Numbered from the stretch's first letter, positions 16,057-25,059 are shown. The stretch is DNA of 64,000 nt from Lachnospiraceae bacterium (GCA_017938315.1 JAGBBV010000021.1:37559-101558), one strand, 5' to 3'. Notes: generated by a model not told the origin, from the letters alone. A program made the numbers and translations.

Positions 16057-17238
16057 ATGAACATCATCTTCCACCGCTACGGAAACATATGCGAACCGGA
16101 TATTATAGATGCTTTTTCTTCTTTTGGTTTATGTGTCATTGAAGAAGACACGGAAATCCGCGAAAAGTCAATCGAACCGTCCCTACGGGTACAAATGATT
16201 GCAGAACAAATATTGTCTCATTCGCCACTATTTGTTTTCAGCATTAATTTCTTTCCTTATATTTCGGAGGTATGCGAGCGGCTCCATGTAACCTATGTAT
16301 GTCTCAGCGTGGATTGCCCGGTATTAGAATTATATTCTGCCTCCATTAGGAATCAATGCAACCGGATTTTTTTGTTTGATTATCATCAATTTACCCAATT
16401 GCACACGGAAAATCCTGACCGCATTTTTTATCTTCCTCTTGCAACTAATATAAAGCGATGGGATACGGTTCTTGGTAATACCTATGCAGAAGATGATACA
16501 CAGTCTCTTGTTTATAATGTTTCTTTTGTGGGTTCTCTCTATAATGAGAAATCTCCTTATCCGCACTTGCCGCTTTCCCTCCGGGACCGTGATATGTGCG
16601 AGCAGATTTTAGTTGCGCGCCCTCCTTTATCCGGGCTCTATCACATCGAGGATTCCTTAACAACTCAAATAGTCGGGGCAATCAAAAAAGCAGATTCCGG
16701 CTTTTATACATTACCTGATGCCTTCACAGACACGGATGCTTTTGTTGCCGCAAACTATTATTTTGGAATGGAACTTTCTTCCCGGGACAGAATACAACTG
16801 CTCCAATCCCTATCGGAAGAATTTGACGTGCATTTATTTACCCGCAGCGATGCATCTTCTTTGCCTCACATTCATTGTCACGGCGGCGTGAATACTCACA
16901 CAGAAATGCCCCTTGTCTTTAAACGCAGTAAAATTAATTTAAATATCACCATGTGTCCCATCCAAACCGGTCTGTCACAGCGGATTTTTGACATTCTTGG
17001 TTGTGGTGGCTTTTTGCTGTCCAATTATCAGGGGGAAATTCCTGAGTATTTTGAAATTGGCAAAGACTTGGACTGTTATGAATCCATAGAAGAATGTCGT
17101 GAAAAGATTTCCTATTATCTTTCCCACGACGACCGGCGTCTGGAAATTGCAGAGAATGGTTATCAAAAAGTAAAAGCGATGCATACCTATCAGATACGCA
17201 TCGCCCGTATTTTAAAAATCGTTCTTGATACTGTTTAA
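16057..17238 (+). CDS. CgeB-like glycosyltransferase, divergent from flagellin
   Basis: This 393-residue protein on the plus strand is preceded by AAAGGA. It has an N-terminal Rossmann-like half (VQMIAEQILSHSPLFVFSIN, VSFVGSLYNEKSPY) and a C-terminal half with HCHGGVNTHTEMPLVFKRSK and GLSQRIFDILGCGGFLLSNY. The latter is the nucleotide-sugar-binding pattern of CgeB/DUF3880 family 1-like glycosyltransferases, which often sit beside flagellin genes. It probably attaches the first sugar to flagellin or extends the glycan in the cytoplasm. An extended -10-like TGCTATGAT lies about 45 bases upstream of the ATG. No sigma-28 site was found for it. Its stop lies 6 bases from the convergent fliT-like gene. 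Confidence 0.72.
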   Translation: MNIIFHRYGNICEPDIIDAFSSFGLCVIEEDTEIREKSIEPSLRVQMIAEQILSHSPLFVFSINFFPYISEVCERLHVTYVCLSVDCPVLELYSASIRNQCNRIFLFDYHQFTQLHTENPDRIFYLPLATNIKRWDTVLGNTYAEDDTQSLVYNVSFVGSLYNEKSPYPHLPLSLRDRDMCEQILVARPPLSGLYHIEDSLTTQIVGAIKKADSGFYTLPDAFTDTDAFVAANYYFGMELSSRDRIQLLQSLSEEFDVHLFTRSDASSLPHIHCHGGVNTHTEMPLVFKRSKINLNITMCPIQTGLSQRIFDILGCGGFLLSNYQGEIPEYFEIGKDLDCYESIEECREKISYYLSHDDRRLEIAENGYQKVKAMHTYQIRIARILKIVLDTV

Positions 17239-17244
17239 ACAGCA

Positions 17245-17724
17245 TTATTTCTTTTTATCCATATATTGGGGTTCCACCGCATCTACACTGCCACGCATAC
17301 TGCGATAATAATTCATCGCTACACTAAGAGAGCGTTTCCCCTTAGTGATTTCCTTGCGCTCCTTTGCAAATGCAGATTCCACAGCACGCTTATTCCGCTC
17401 CTCAAGTGCTTGTATTAACGTACTTTTACCCATGATTTCTGATATAGTTTCCTGCATACGGCGAATCTGATCCGTATATAAGGCTTTATTGTCTTTCAGT
17501 TCCTGTGCCACTCTGTTATAGAGTATTTCAAAGCCTTCGTCTAATTTGTCCAATTCCTGTATACAGCCGTCTTTCTCGTCCATGCACCGGTCAAATTCTT
17601 CAAAGTCAGCAGGTTCTTTTGTGATTGCCTCTGCCTGTTTCTGACACAACTGATGAATTTTTTCCAACACCCCGAGTTTCTTTTCAAGACTTTCAACTAA
17701 AACAGATACATATTGCTTATCCAT
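17245..17724 (-). CDS. FliT-like flagellar chaperone
   Basis: This 159-residue, almost wholly helical and charged protein lies directly downstream of fliS (3-base gap), where fliT usually sits. Sequence similarity in FliT is weak, so the name rests on position, size and helical content. FliT-type proteins bind the cap protein FliD or other late export substrates. The C-terminal 40 residues (KERKEITKGKRSLSVAMNYY) are basic. It ends the flaG-fliD-fliS transcript. A FlgN-like assignment is also possible, but a better flgN candidate is at 26717. Confidence 0.6.
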   Translation of the reverse strand: MDKQYVSVLVESLEKKLGVLEKIHQLCQKQAEAITKEPADFEEFDRCMDEKDGCIQELDKLDEGFEILYNRVAQELKDNKALYTDQIRRMQETISEIMGKSTLIQALEERNKRAVESAFAKERKEITKGKRSLSVAMNYYRSMRGSVDAVEPQYMDKKK

Positions 17725-17727
17725 TGT

Positions 17728-18105
17728 TTAGCTCTCCCTGCTAATCCGCATAACTTCTTTCCATGTATCCCTGACAGAACTCAAATGCCCATGCACTTCT
17801 TCTAATATTTCTTTATCCTTTTTCACATTAGCCTCTATCAGTCGTTTGGATAAATAAGAATAGATATTTTCAAAATCTTGTGCCACAGGATATTTCATAT
17901 CAAGCGTAACCCGCAGATAGTCAATAATCTTCTCCGCCTTCACTATGTTAGTATAAGCTTTTTGAACATCCTTATTGTCAATTGCCATCATCGCTATATT
18001 GCAAAACTTAATTGCCCCCTCGTAAAGCATAAGTGTAAGCTCTGCAGGTGATGCTGTAAGCACTTTGTTGTTCTTGTATTGTGCATATGCACCGGGTAAT
18101 GCCAT
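17728..18105 (-). CDS. fliS: Flagellin export chaperone FliS
   Basis: This 125-residue protein has the FliS signature: AYAQYKNNKVLTASPAELTLMLYEGAIKF, written here in parts as AYAQYKNN and SPAELTLMLYEGAIKF near the N-terminus. LRVTLDMKYPVAQDFENIY follows in the middle. FliS binds the C-terminal end of flagellin and keeps it unpolymerised before export. In Bacillus it also helps free FliW, linking export to CsrA control. AGGAGG precedes the ATG and overlaps the end of fliD. Confidence 0.92.
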   Translation of the reverse strand: MALPGAYAQYKNNKVLTASPAELTLMLYEGAIKFCNIAMMAIDNKDVQKAYTNIVKAEKIIDYLRVTLDMKYPVAQDFENIYSYLSKRLIEANVKKDKEILEEVHGHLSSVRDTWKEVMRISRES

Positions 18106-18106
18106 T

Positions 18107-19630
18107 TTATAGTCCTCCTAACATGCTTGTCACGGCATTTGAATTGGATTGCATCTTGGCCATCGCCGTCTCCATTGCTGCAAACTTTGCATACCATTTG
18201 TCTTCATAGGCAAACAGTTTTTCTTCCAAATCAGCAATCTTACTATTATAACCACTGTAGTCTGTCGCAAGTTTCTTATCGTCATAAAAATTGCCATAAC
18301 TGCGGTAACCATCAACTGACTTAGACAAATCAAACATTTTGTCATAAAGTGACTGCGATAACTGGGAGAAAAATCCCACAACCGTATCAGGGTCATTAGA
18401 AATCATCGCCCGAAGTTTATCTGTAGCGGTAGATGTATTTTCATCATCTGCATCCCCATCAATATGGTACGCATTGCGTTCATTGTCCGGCGCACCAAAA
18501 TATCCCAATGTGTTGATACCAAAGTCAGAAAGATACATCATCTTGCCATTAACCTGAAAACCGGACATCATCACATTCTTTAATGTAGAACTGATCTCAG
18601 ATAAGTTTTCATCCCTGTAAAGAAGTGATTCTTTTACCTTATTTTCCCAATCTTCAACTTCCTTTTCTGACATGGCATATTTTTCTTCTTCAGTCAAGGG
18701 CTCGTATTTTTTCCCATCCTTGGCATTGTACAACTTATCCATCTCATTGATGATTTCATTGTACTCTTTGAACAGGTTTTTAATCATGTCATAAATACCG
18801 GATGTATCATTTTCAGTAGTAAGGGTTACTTCCTCACCGGCTTTGGTCTGCTGAAGTGCCGTAATGGTAAGTCCATTAATTTTAAACACATTGGTAGAAC
18901 TGGTAAATTCAGCATCGTTAAGCCATATTTTCGCATTTGTTCCGCCTACCTTCTTTGCGTCAGCGTCCTCTGTCAGTTTTAACGCTGATAAGGCTGCTAA
19001 TCCATTCTCATCATTTGATGTAAGGGTAAAGTCAGAGGCCTCGCCGGATGCTTTTGCACTGACAAACAGTCTCCCCTGTTCTTCATCAAAGCTGGCATTC
19101 AAGCCATTATTTTTTAATTGAGTCAGCACATCAGATATCGTGGTATCTGCATTTACCGCAATATCAACTGTTTTAGCACTGCTACCTTTTCCTGTGGTTA
19201 AGGTTATCGTGCCGTCTCCTTCAACTGTGCTGCCGGTAATATCACTTAATTTGGTAAGTGCATTTAAGCTGCCCGCTTCGCTTCCTTCTAACTTGCCGCC
19301 GGTCAAATAAGCTGTTTTTGCCAACCGTTCTACTCTCAATGATTGTACACAGTTTACAGCATTTTCTCCTGTTATTACATTTGCCACGCTACTGTTAGAT
19401 ACATTTGTTTTCTTTTTTGCGTAATCGGAAGACAGACGCATATTGGAAACGAACTTATTCTGAAAACTTTTCAGCTTGGAATTTAAGTCCTTCCACGCTT
19501 TCTGTTTCCATTCAAGCTTTGTCTGCTCTTTTTTTGCATTATCTACTTTGGTTTGTCTTACCGCAACCAATTCCTGGATAATGCTCTCTGTATCAAGTCC
19601 GGAATTAATACCGGTTAAACGCATTGCCAT
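18107..19630 (-). CDS. fliD: Flagellar filament cap FliD
   Basis: This 507-residue protein has the conserved N-terminus (MRLTGINSGLDTESII, then VAVRQTKVDNAKKEQ) and a FliD C-terminal region (DLSKSVDGYRSYGNFY, LEEKLFAYEDKWYAKF). FliD caps the growing filament and inserts flagellin subunits. The start ATG follows AGGAGG by 8 bases. It lies 12 bases downstream of flaG and is expressed from the sigma-28 promoter at 20152-20178. The central part is serine/threonine rich and variable, as usual. Confidence 0.92.
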   Translation of the reverse strand: MAMRLTGINSGLDTESIIQELVAVRQTKVDNAKKEQTKLEWKQKAWKDLNSKLKSFQNKFVSNMRLSSDYAKKKTNVSNSSVANVITGENAVNCVQSLRVERLAKTAYLTGGKLEGSEAGSLNALTKLSDITGSTVEGDGTITLTTGKGSSAKTVDIAVNADTTISDVLTQLKNNGLNASFDEEQGRLFVSAKASGEASDFTLTSNDENGLAALSALKLTEDADAKKVGGTNAKIWLNDAEFTSSTNVFKINGLTITALQQTKAGEEVTLTTENDTSGIYDMIKNLFKEYNEIINEMDKLYNAKDGKKYEPLTEEEKYAMSEKEVEDWENKVKESLLYRDENLSEISSTLKNVMMSGFQVNGKMMYLSDFGINTLGYFGAPDNERNAYHIDGDADDENTSTATDKLRAMISNDPDTVVGFFSQLSQSLYDKMFDLSKSVDGYRSYGNFYDDKKLATDYSGYNSKIADLEEKLFAYEDKWYAKFAAMETAMAKMQSNSNAVTSMLGGL

Positions 19631-19642
19631 AGGTACATCCTC

Positions 19643-20083
19643 CTATCTCTTTTCGTCCACCAAGAGACCTGCAAGTTCCCATGCTTTCGCTATCATATCC
19701 AAGGTTTTCTCCGGAGGGAGTTCTTTGATAACTTCCTTTGTTTCCTTATCCACGATTTTGATCGTCACTCTGTTAGTCTGCTCATGAATTCCAAAAACAG
19801 CTTCCGAATGGGACATATTCTTGTTCAAATTCTCAACAGCCTTCTTAATCTGCTCATTGGTTGCCTGCTGTTGCTGCTGGGCATTACTCATAGAGCCTTC
19901 TTGTCCGCTCTGGGAATCCTGCTTTTCTGCCGCTGCCACCTTGGCAGTCGTTTGATCATAAGCATTCATCTGTTCAGGTGTAGAAACTTCCGTGTTCTCT
20001 ACGATGGTTTTCTGTACAGGCTTAGCCTGCGGTGTTGTCTGTGCCTGATAAATCATTGCACTGCTTAATGGTTCAATTGCCAT
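19643..20083 (-). CDS. flaG: FlaG family protein
   Basis: This protein of about 146 residues ends in the FlaG pattern (SEAVFGIHEQTNRVTIKIVD, then VIKELPPEKTLDMIAK and GLLVDEKR). FlaG influences filament length in several bacteria. The N-terminal 85 residues are Gln/Ala-rich and disordered (SMSNAQQQQQATNEQI). I start it at MAIEPLSSAMIYQ, which has GGAGG 8 bases upstream; a GTG three codons earlier is too close to that site. It is the first gene of the flaG-fliD-fliS-fliT unit. Confidence 0.88.
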   Translation of the reverse strand: MAIEPLSSAMIYQAQTTPQAKPVQKTIVENTEVSTPEQMNAYDQTTAKVAAAEKQDSQSGQEGSMSNAQQQQQATNEQIKKAVENLNKNMSHSEAVFGIHEQTNRVTIKIVDKETKEVIKELPPEKTLDMIAKAWELAGLLVDEKR

Positions 20084-20151
20084 TGTAATCACCTCCGTGT
20101 GATGTTGAAAATAATTTATTGTTACTTAGAGTCGTATTGTCTTCTATTTTT

Positions 20152-20178
20152 ATATCGGATAAACCGAAGGAAAATTTA
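20152..20178 (-). promoter_or_regulatory. Sigma-28-type promoter of flaG-fliD-fliS
   Basis: The minus strand reads TAAA, 15 bases, TCCGATAT, differing from the consensus -10 element by the first base and the last. The ATG of flaG is about 69 bases downstream. Confidence 0.82.
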
Positions 20179-20199
20179 GAGCATTTTACAAAAAAAACT

Positions 20200-20236
20200 C
20201 AAAAAATAAAAGAGCAGGGGAATCAGTTTCCCCTGC
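20200..20236 (-). terminator. Terminator after the coiled-coil gene
   Basis: On the minus strand GCAGGGGAA and TTCCCCTGC form a 9-bp stem with a 5-base loop, followed by TCTTTTATTTTTT. It ends the gene whose stop is at 20246. Confidence 0.8.
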
Positions 20237-20245
20237 CTTGGCACT

Positions 20246-20662
20246 TTACGAAATCTTTTGCAATTTTACACTATGCTCCGCAACCACTTTTTTTATGATC
20301 TCCATATCCTGTTTCATCATTTCAAAATCATCGGCACCCCTTCTATATCTATCATACGTGGATGTATAACAGGCTTCTATTGTTTCAAGTCTTGGCAGGA
20401 TGACATTTTCCTGCACTACTTCCACCTTTTTCAGACGGGTTTTTATATCTGCTATGTCACTTCGTATCTCGGTGATGTCTTCGCGCATCTCCGTGATGTC
20501 TCCACGCATCTCCGTGATGTCTCCGCGCATCTCCGTGATGTCTCCACGCATCTCCGTGATGTCTCCGTGCATTTTTGTAATATCGTCACACATTTCTGAT
20601 ATTTTATTCCTAATTGGCTCAATCATTCTTGATAGCGACAGCAAAACCTCATTATCTGTCAT
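20246..20662 (-). CDS. Coiled-coil protein with tandem heptad repeats
   Basis: This protein of about 138 residues is read from MTDNEVLLSLSRMIEP, which has AAAGGGG 9 bases upstream; the frame extends further upstream without a ribosome site. The centre consists of heptads such as DITEMRG repeated five times, encoded by 21-bp tandem repeats, with further heptads on either side. The rest is also helical, so the protein should form a coiled coil. There is no signal peptide or membrane segment. Such DITEMR-type proteins occur in many Lachnospiraceae, but I know of no established function. It sits between flaG and csrA with its own terminator. Repeat number may vary between strains without breaking the frame, since the unit is 21 bp. 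Confidence 0.65.
   Translation of the reverse strand: MTDNEVLLSLSRMIEPIRNKISEMCDDITKMHGDITEMRGDITEMRGDITEMRGDITEMREDITEIRSDIADIKTRLKKVEVVQENVILPRLETIEACYTSTYDRYRRGADDFEMMKQDMEIIKKVVAEHSVKLQKIS
20472..20576. repeat. Five 21-bp tandem repeats
   Basis: Plus-strand units begin GTGATGTCT and are 21 bp long, starting at 20472, 20493, 20514, 20535 and 20556, with the last partly diverged. Units 2-4 differ by one base. They encode the DITEMRG heptads. Confidence 0.85.
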
Positions 20663-20880
20663 ATTAGTCATCCCCTTTCGCGTTTCTGTAACAAGCGTAG
20701 CACACTCAAATGACCTTGTCACGCACAAAAATATGTCATGTAAAAACAGAAAAAAACTTGCACAAATACAATATTTTGTAGTTGTGCAAGCCTTTTATCT
20801 GTTTTTTATACTCCATCTAGTAGTTATCGATATTTCGTCCATGTTTTCAAGTCAAAAAATCGGTATTATGCTAAGAGAAG

Positions 20881-21099
20881 TCACCCGAGCAAATTCTTAA
20901 GTGCTTCCATTCCGCTGACATCCACCGCTTCTTTATTTGCCTCTTGAATCTGCACGTAAACCTCTTTGCGGTAAACAGGAACATCTTTCGGTGCACTGAT
21001 GCCAAGCTTCACCTGTTCTCCTTTAATTTCCAAAACAGTAATTTCTATATTATTATTAATCACTAAGGCTTCGTTTTTCTTTCTGGATAAAGCTAACAT
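20881..21099 (-). CDS. csrA: Carbon storage regulator CsrA
   Basis: This 72-residue RNA-binding dimer starts MLALSRKKNEALVINNNIEI and has VKLGISAPKDVPVYRKEVY. It keeps the Leu-4/Arg-6 start and the VPVxRKEV stretch that contacts GGA sites. CsrA blocks translation by covering ribosome sites. In Bacillus its main target is the flagellin mRNA, and FliW antagonises it. The ATG directly follows the fliW stop. The flagellin leader in this window carries two GGA sites that fit this role. Confidence 0.93.
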   Translation of the reverse strand: MLALSRKKNEALVINNNIEITVLEIKGEQVKLGISAPKDVPVYRKEVYVQIQEANKEAVDVSGMEALKNLLG

Positions 21100-21555
21100 C
21101 TACTCACCTGCTTTCTTTGCATTCAAAATGTCATAAATGGGATATTTTACGGCATAGCCATCCCCTTCAACAATCACCTGACATGCTTTCTTTTCTGCCG
21201 CATTAATGATAATGGGCCCTTTTAAATTTACAGTCATTTTGGTTAAGTCACTGGGAACCGTCACTGTCACCATCACAAGAAGTTCTTCCGGAACAAGCTT
21301 ACCTATAGGTTTAAGCAGTTCATCGTCTACCTCCGGATTATAATCAGCTTTCACCAAAAGAGGATCCATTACGGGAAGTGCAAAAGCAGGCTCCTGTACG
21401 GATTGAAGCCAATGAATGGAACCAATTCCCTTTTCTTCATCATGCACAAGTGCAAAATCTGTTAACCCCGGAAATCCGATAATACCGGCAGGAAAATGAA
21501 TAATTTTCTCATCAGCAATTGTGATTTCCCCAAATACTTTAGTTTGAATAATCAT
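21100..21555 (-). CDS. fliW: Flagellar assembly factor FliW
   Basis: This 151-residue protein begins MIIQTKVFGEITIADEKIIHFP and has IIGFPGLTDFALVHDE, typical of FliW. FliW binds flagellin and, when free, sequesters CsrA, so flagellin translation is tied to its export. I start at the ATG with GGAG 5 bases upstream, two codons after a GTG. A palindrome (GCGCCTTAAGGCGC, 21570-21583) lies between flgL and this gene. It has no T-run, and its role is unclear. Confidence 0.93.
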   Translation of the reverse strand: MIIQTKVFGEITIADEKIIHFPAGIIGFPGLTDFALVHDEEKGIGSIHWLQSVQEPAFALPVMDPLLVKADYNPEVDDELLKPIGKLVPEELLVMVTVTVPSDLTKMTVNLKGPIIINAAEKKACQVIVEGDGYAVKYPIYDILNAKKAGE

Positions 21556-21597
21556 AGCCACTCCTATCTGCGCCTTAAGGCGCCGGTTGTTTTATGT

Positions 21598-23151
21598 TTA
21601 AATGTAATTCATTAATGAAGTCTGCATAATCTTGCCTGTTGCCATCAGGGCTGCTTCATAGGTAAGTTCTGTACTGGTAAGTTGGATTGCCACCTCAGTA
21701 ATATCTACGTCTTCATTTTCTGACTGCAGTGTCCGGAAAGTCGTCTTTTGTTCCATGAGACGATTGCTTATCAGCTCAAGGCGGCTGCTTCTGGTACCGT
21801 TATCTGTTACAGCAATATTGGCATCATTTAAATGTCCCTGCATGCGGGTTATTGTTTTTTCAAACAAAGCGTGAACACTTTCTCTCACATAATCGTATGC
21901 TTTGTTTGCTGCATCAAGCTGTCTGGTGACCAAATCATAATCAGGGTCATCTTCTGACATTCCTTCTTTCACTTTCTCAAGCTGTGCTTTGGTATCTGTA
22001 ATCTCGGAAAGGGATGTCATAAGAACTTCCATGTCATCAATATCTCTGTCCAGATCATGGGTAAATGCTTCTCTGGCTGTAGTATTAACACGGATAGCCT
22101 GATTGTAACCCACATCGTATTCTATAATCTGGGATTCCTCTTCCCCGTTTAAATACTCTGCATTGTAATTTACAGTGACAGGACCTCCCGCTTCCTGGGT
22201 TGTGGCTGTACATGCAAAATAATGTTCCGGCCTAAGGTCTCCGTTTACCCAACTGTCTTTGGTATATGTAATTCGGATCTCCTGGTCCGTGGTAACGGAG
22301 TTTTCCAATTTGTCATAGGCTGCATCGCTTAATAGAATTTCTCCTGTCTCTGAGCAGAACACCATTTTCATTTCATCCGCACCAGCGTTTGCAATTTGTC
22401 TGTAGGCTGCATCTGCAGAAGTAACTGTTGTAACTCCTACAGCATTTCCACCTGCATCCTGTAGTGCCGGAGAAATCGTCGGAGTAACACCCGATGAAAG
22501 TTTGTCATAAGCCAGTCTGATTCTATAAATATCCTTATTTAACACATCCTGCTCTACCACTTTTTCGTACTGGGTCTGGGTATAATTGTTTTGGCTGATG
22601 CCTGCAAGCACTCCGGAGTCTGTATAATTAATACTGTCAAAATCCCCAATTTTCAACTGCTCCGTTATAGAATATACGGGTTGGGGATTCTGTTCTTCTA
22701 TCTCTTCCGTAAAAGATAATGTAGTATCTGTACGGTATCCTGTAAATACATATCTTCCGGCATAATCCACATTACCGGTAGAATAATACTCATCCCGCAA
22801 ATTTTTCATCTGTGTCAGGAGAATGTCCAAATCTTCTGTGGTTAAATCTTTATTTGCGCCCTTGGTAGCCTGCTTTACCAGGTCTGTAATCACTGACGCA
22901 CCGGTTCCCAAAGCTTCTTCCGTAACCTTCAGCCAACTTTCCGCATCCGGTGCATTCTTTTCATAAAACTGTGAGATCTCGGAAACACTGGTACGAAGAC
23001 GCAGTGCACGGATTGCCACAACCGGATCATCGGAAGGTCTTGTGAGTTTCTTTTGTGTGGACATCTGGGTACTTAATTTATCCTGCAACACTTTATTATT
23101 GTTAATGTTATACAGAGAGTTGTTCTGCATAATTTTGTTGGTCATTCTCAT
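21598..23151 (-). CDS. flgL: Flagellar hook-filament junction protein FlgL
   Basis: This 517-residue protein has the flagellin-like N-terminus of HAP3 (MRMTNKIMQNNSLYNINNN, then LTRPSDDPVVAIRALRLR) and a C-terminus with SSRLELISNRLMEQK and EVAIQLTSTELTYEAALMAT. FlgL joins the hook to the filament. The middle is much longer than in enteric FlgL, as in other Clostridia. GGTGGGG precedes the ATG. It lies 21 bases downstream of the second flgK-type gene. Confidence 0.9.
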   Translation of the reverse strand: MRMTNKIMQNNSLYNINNNKVLQDKLSTQMSTQKKLTRPSDDPVVAIRALRLRTSVSEISQFYEKNAPDAESWLKVTEEALGTGASVITDLVKQATKGANKDLTTEDLDILLTQMKNLRDEYYSTGNVDYAGRYVFTGYRTDTTLSFTEEIEEQNPQPVYSITEQLKIGDFDSINYTDSGVLAGISQNNYTQTQYEKVVEQDVLNKDIYRIRLAYDKLSSGVTPTISPALQDAGGNAVGVTTVTSADAAYRQIANAGADEMKMVFCSETGEILLSDAAYDKLENSVTTDQEIRITYTKDSWVNGDLRPEHYFACTATTQEAGGPVTVNYNAEYLNGEEESQIIEYDVGYNQAIRVNTTAREAFTHDLDRDIDDMEVLMTSLSEITDTKAQLEKVKEGMSEDDPDYDLVTRQLDAANKAYDYVRESVHALFEKTITRMQGHLNDANIAVTDNGTRSSRLELISNRLMEQKTTFRTLQSENEDVDITEVAIQLTSTELTYEAALMATGKIMQTSLMNYI

Positions 23152-23172
23152 ACGAATTCCCCACCTTTCTCA

Positions 23173-25044
23173 TTAAACGCCCGTCTGTAAAATCAATTGG
23201 TCGTAAATTTCTGTCAACGTCTGAACCATCTTGGAAGATAATGTATACGCATTCTGATATTTCACCAGACTTACTGCTTCTTCATCTTCATCTACACCAG
23301 AGACTGAAGTCCTCTGGTTGTCAATGGAGGTCTGCAAGCCTTTGTATGTAGTACAAAATGTGTTTGCGTTACTTGCATTTAAGGCCACATCTGCAAGTAA
23401 TGATTCCAAAAGTTCATCAGCACTGCCGTTACGGAAACTGAATTTTTCCTTACTGGTCAAAAGGTCAATCATTTCCTTGACTTTTTCACATTCCTCAGGG
23501 CCGTTGCCAAATTCCTTTCTGGTTCCCAGCAAACTTGCATTTGCTATCAGCTCATCATTTACCGCAAAGTTACCGGCTGTAATTTCATAAAGTCCATTTC
23601 CTTCATTTGCCTTCAATTCATCAGCTGTATACTGTCCTTCAGTTGCTTTGTTTGCCGTAAAGAAAATGCATCCAAAATCTGTATCGTTTTTTGAATTTGC
23701 ATGATATCCGCTTGTAAAAATGGAATTCACCTTGTCTGCAAATCCTCGGATCCATGCATTCATCTGTTCCATATAATAGGGAATGCCCTGATATTTAATG
23801 GCATCTTCCGTCTTAGCATCTTTTCCGTACAAACTCTCCGTCAAACTCACATCGTTCTTGTCTTCATTCATCGTAAAGGTGTAAACTCCTGTCCCCTGAT
23901 CATAGGACCAATCATCATAATAGAAAATTGTATTTCCGATATTGATTACACCACCGGTATTAGAGAGCGTACACTCCTGCATGTTTTTCAGATAGTCATC
24001 TTCTACTTTAATTTGTATGGTTGGCTTTGCAACCGTAGTGCCATCCGGTTTTTGAACGGAAACACTACCGATACTGCCGTCTACGACTACCCCGTGGAAG
24101 TTTGCTCCGTTATTACCATCCCTAAACTGCACAAGTCCTTTCAGTTTTCCTTCCATTGCAGCATTAGTAAGATTAAATTCATTTCCGTTAGACCACATAA
24201 TCTGATAAAGTCCGTCGATGTCCGTCTGGTTTACTTTTTCCTCAGAGCTTCTGGCCGTATAGGAAAGGGTATTGTAATCGTTGGCATCTACCAAAGTCTG
24301 TCCGCCGGCAATCTGTACAATGTATCTGGTTCCGCCGGTCTCCCTGGTAGGATCATTACTGTCATAAATAGGAAGCTCCGTAATCTGCACATCTACAATT
24401 TCAGAAAGTTCATCTACCAGTTTTTCTCTCTGATCGCGAAGTTCATTTGCTGCCGCACCAGAAAGTTCAATTACATTTACCTGTTTATTTAATGTGGCGA
24501 TTTTCTCTGCAATTGAATTAATTTGGTCTACATTCTGCTTAATTTCCAGATTGACGTCTTCCTGTAGTTCCTGAAGGTTACCATACATATTGTTAAAATA
24601 ATCGGTAAGTGCTTTGGCTTTTGAAATAAACTCTGCCTTGGAAGTATCCAAACTTGCATTAGAAACCAGAGACTGGAGAGCATTGCTCATATCGTTAAAT
24701 ACAGAAGTAAATCCGGTAACTCCATCATCTTCAAAATAATCTTCTATGGTTCCTGCATAATAGGACTTTACTTCATACTCACCGTATTTACAGTTATTAT
24801 CCCAATACTTCACGTCATAGAATGAATCTCTGACACGCTCAATTGCGATGGTATCCACACCGGCACCGGCACATCCGTAAGTAGTAAATGTCCTGATGGC
24901 ATTTGCCGCCTGCTGGGTTACCTGTTGTCTGGAATAGCCATCTGTCTGTGCATTGGCAATATTATTCGCTGTTGTATTTAAGGCTGCGTTGGAAGCCCTA
25001 AGCCCTGACGCTGCGATATTCAGTCCAAAAAATTGTGAAGGCAT
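23173..25044 (-). CDS. flgK: Hook-associated protein FlgK (copy 2)
   Basis: This 623-residue protein has the HAP1 N-terminal motif (LNTTANNIANAQTDGYSRQQ) and the C-terminal rod-type helix (VSLVKYQNAYTLSSKMVQTL). FlgK forms the first junction zone between hook and filament. It is the second of two adjacent flgK-type genes. The central region is unrelated in length to copy 1 and includes two cysteines in TTYGCAGAGVD and NNCKYG. The ATG follows GGGGTGAGG. Whether both copies are in the same flagellum is not known. Confidence 0.85.
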   Translation of the reverse strand: MPSQFFGLNIAASGLRASNAALNTTANNIANAQTDGYSRQQVTQQAANAIRTFTTYGCAGAGVDTIAIERVRDSFYDVKYWDNNCKYGEYEVKSYYAGTIEDYFEDDGVTGFTSVFNDMSNALQSLVSNASLDTSKAEFISKAKALTDYFNNMYGNLQELQEDVNLEIKQNVDQINSIAEKIATLNKQVNVIELSGAAANELRDQREKLVDELSEIVDVQITELPIYDSNDPTRETGGTRYIVQIAGGQTLVDANDYNTLSYTARSSEEKVNQTDIDGLYQIMWSNGNEFNLTNAAMEGKLKGLVQFRDGNNGANFHGVVVDGSIGSVSVQKPDGTTVAKPTIQIKVEDDYLKNMQECTLSNTGGVINIGNTIFYYDDWSYDQGTGVYTFTMNEDKNDVSLTESLYGKDAKTEDAIKYQGIPYYMEQMNAWIRGFADKVNSIFTSGYHANSKNDTDFGCIFFTANKATEGQYTADELKANEGNGLYEITAGNFAVNDELIANASLLGTRKEFGNGPEECEKVKEMIDLLTSKEKFSFRNGSADELLESLLADVALNASNANTFCTTYKGLQTSIDNQRTSVSGVDEDEEAVSLVKYQNAYTLSSKMVQTLTEIYDQLILQTGV

Positions 25045-25059
25045 TACCTCACCCCTCTC

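Noticed and set aside
20472-20576. Short regular repeats that could suggest a CRISPR array
   Set aside because: Units are contiguous 21-bp coding repeats without spacers and translate into heptads.
20663-20880. Possible small gene or RNA between the coiled-coil gene and csrA
   Set aside because: Only frames without ribosome sites were seen, and no stable hairpin or promoter stood out.
23701-24492. Plus-strand frame of 263 codons
   Set aside because: It is the shadow of flgK copy 2; its composition is not protein-like.
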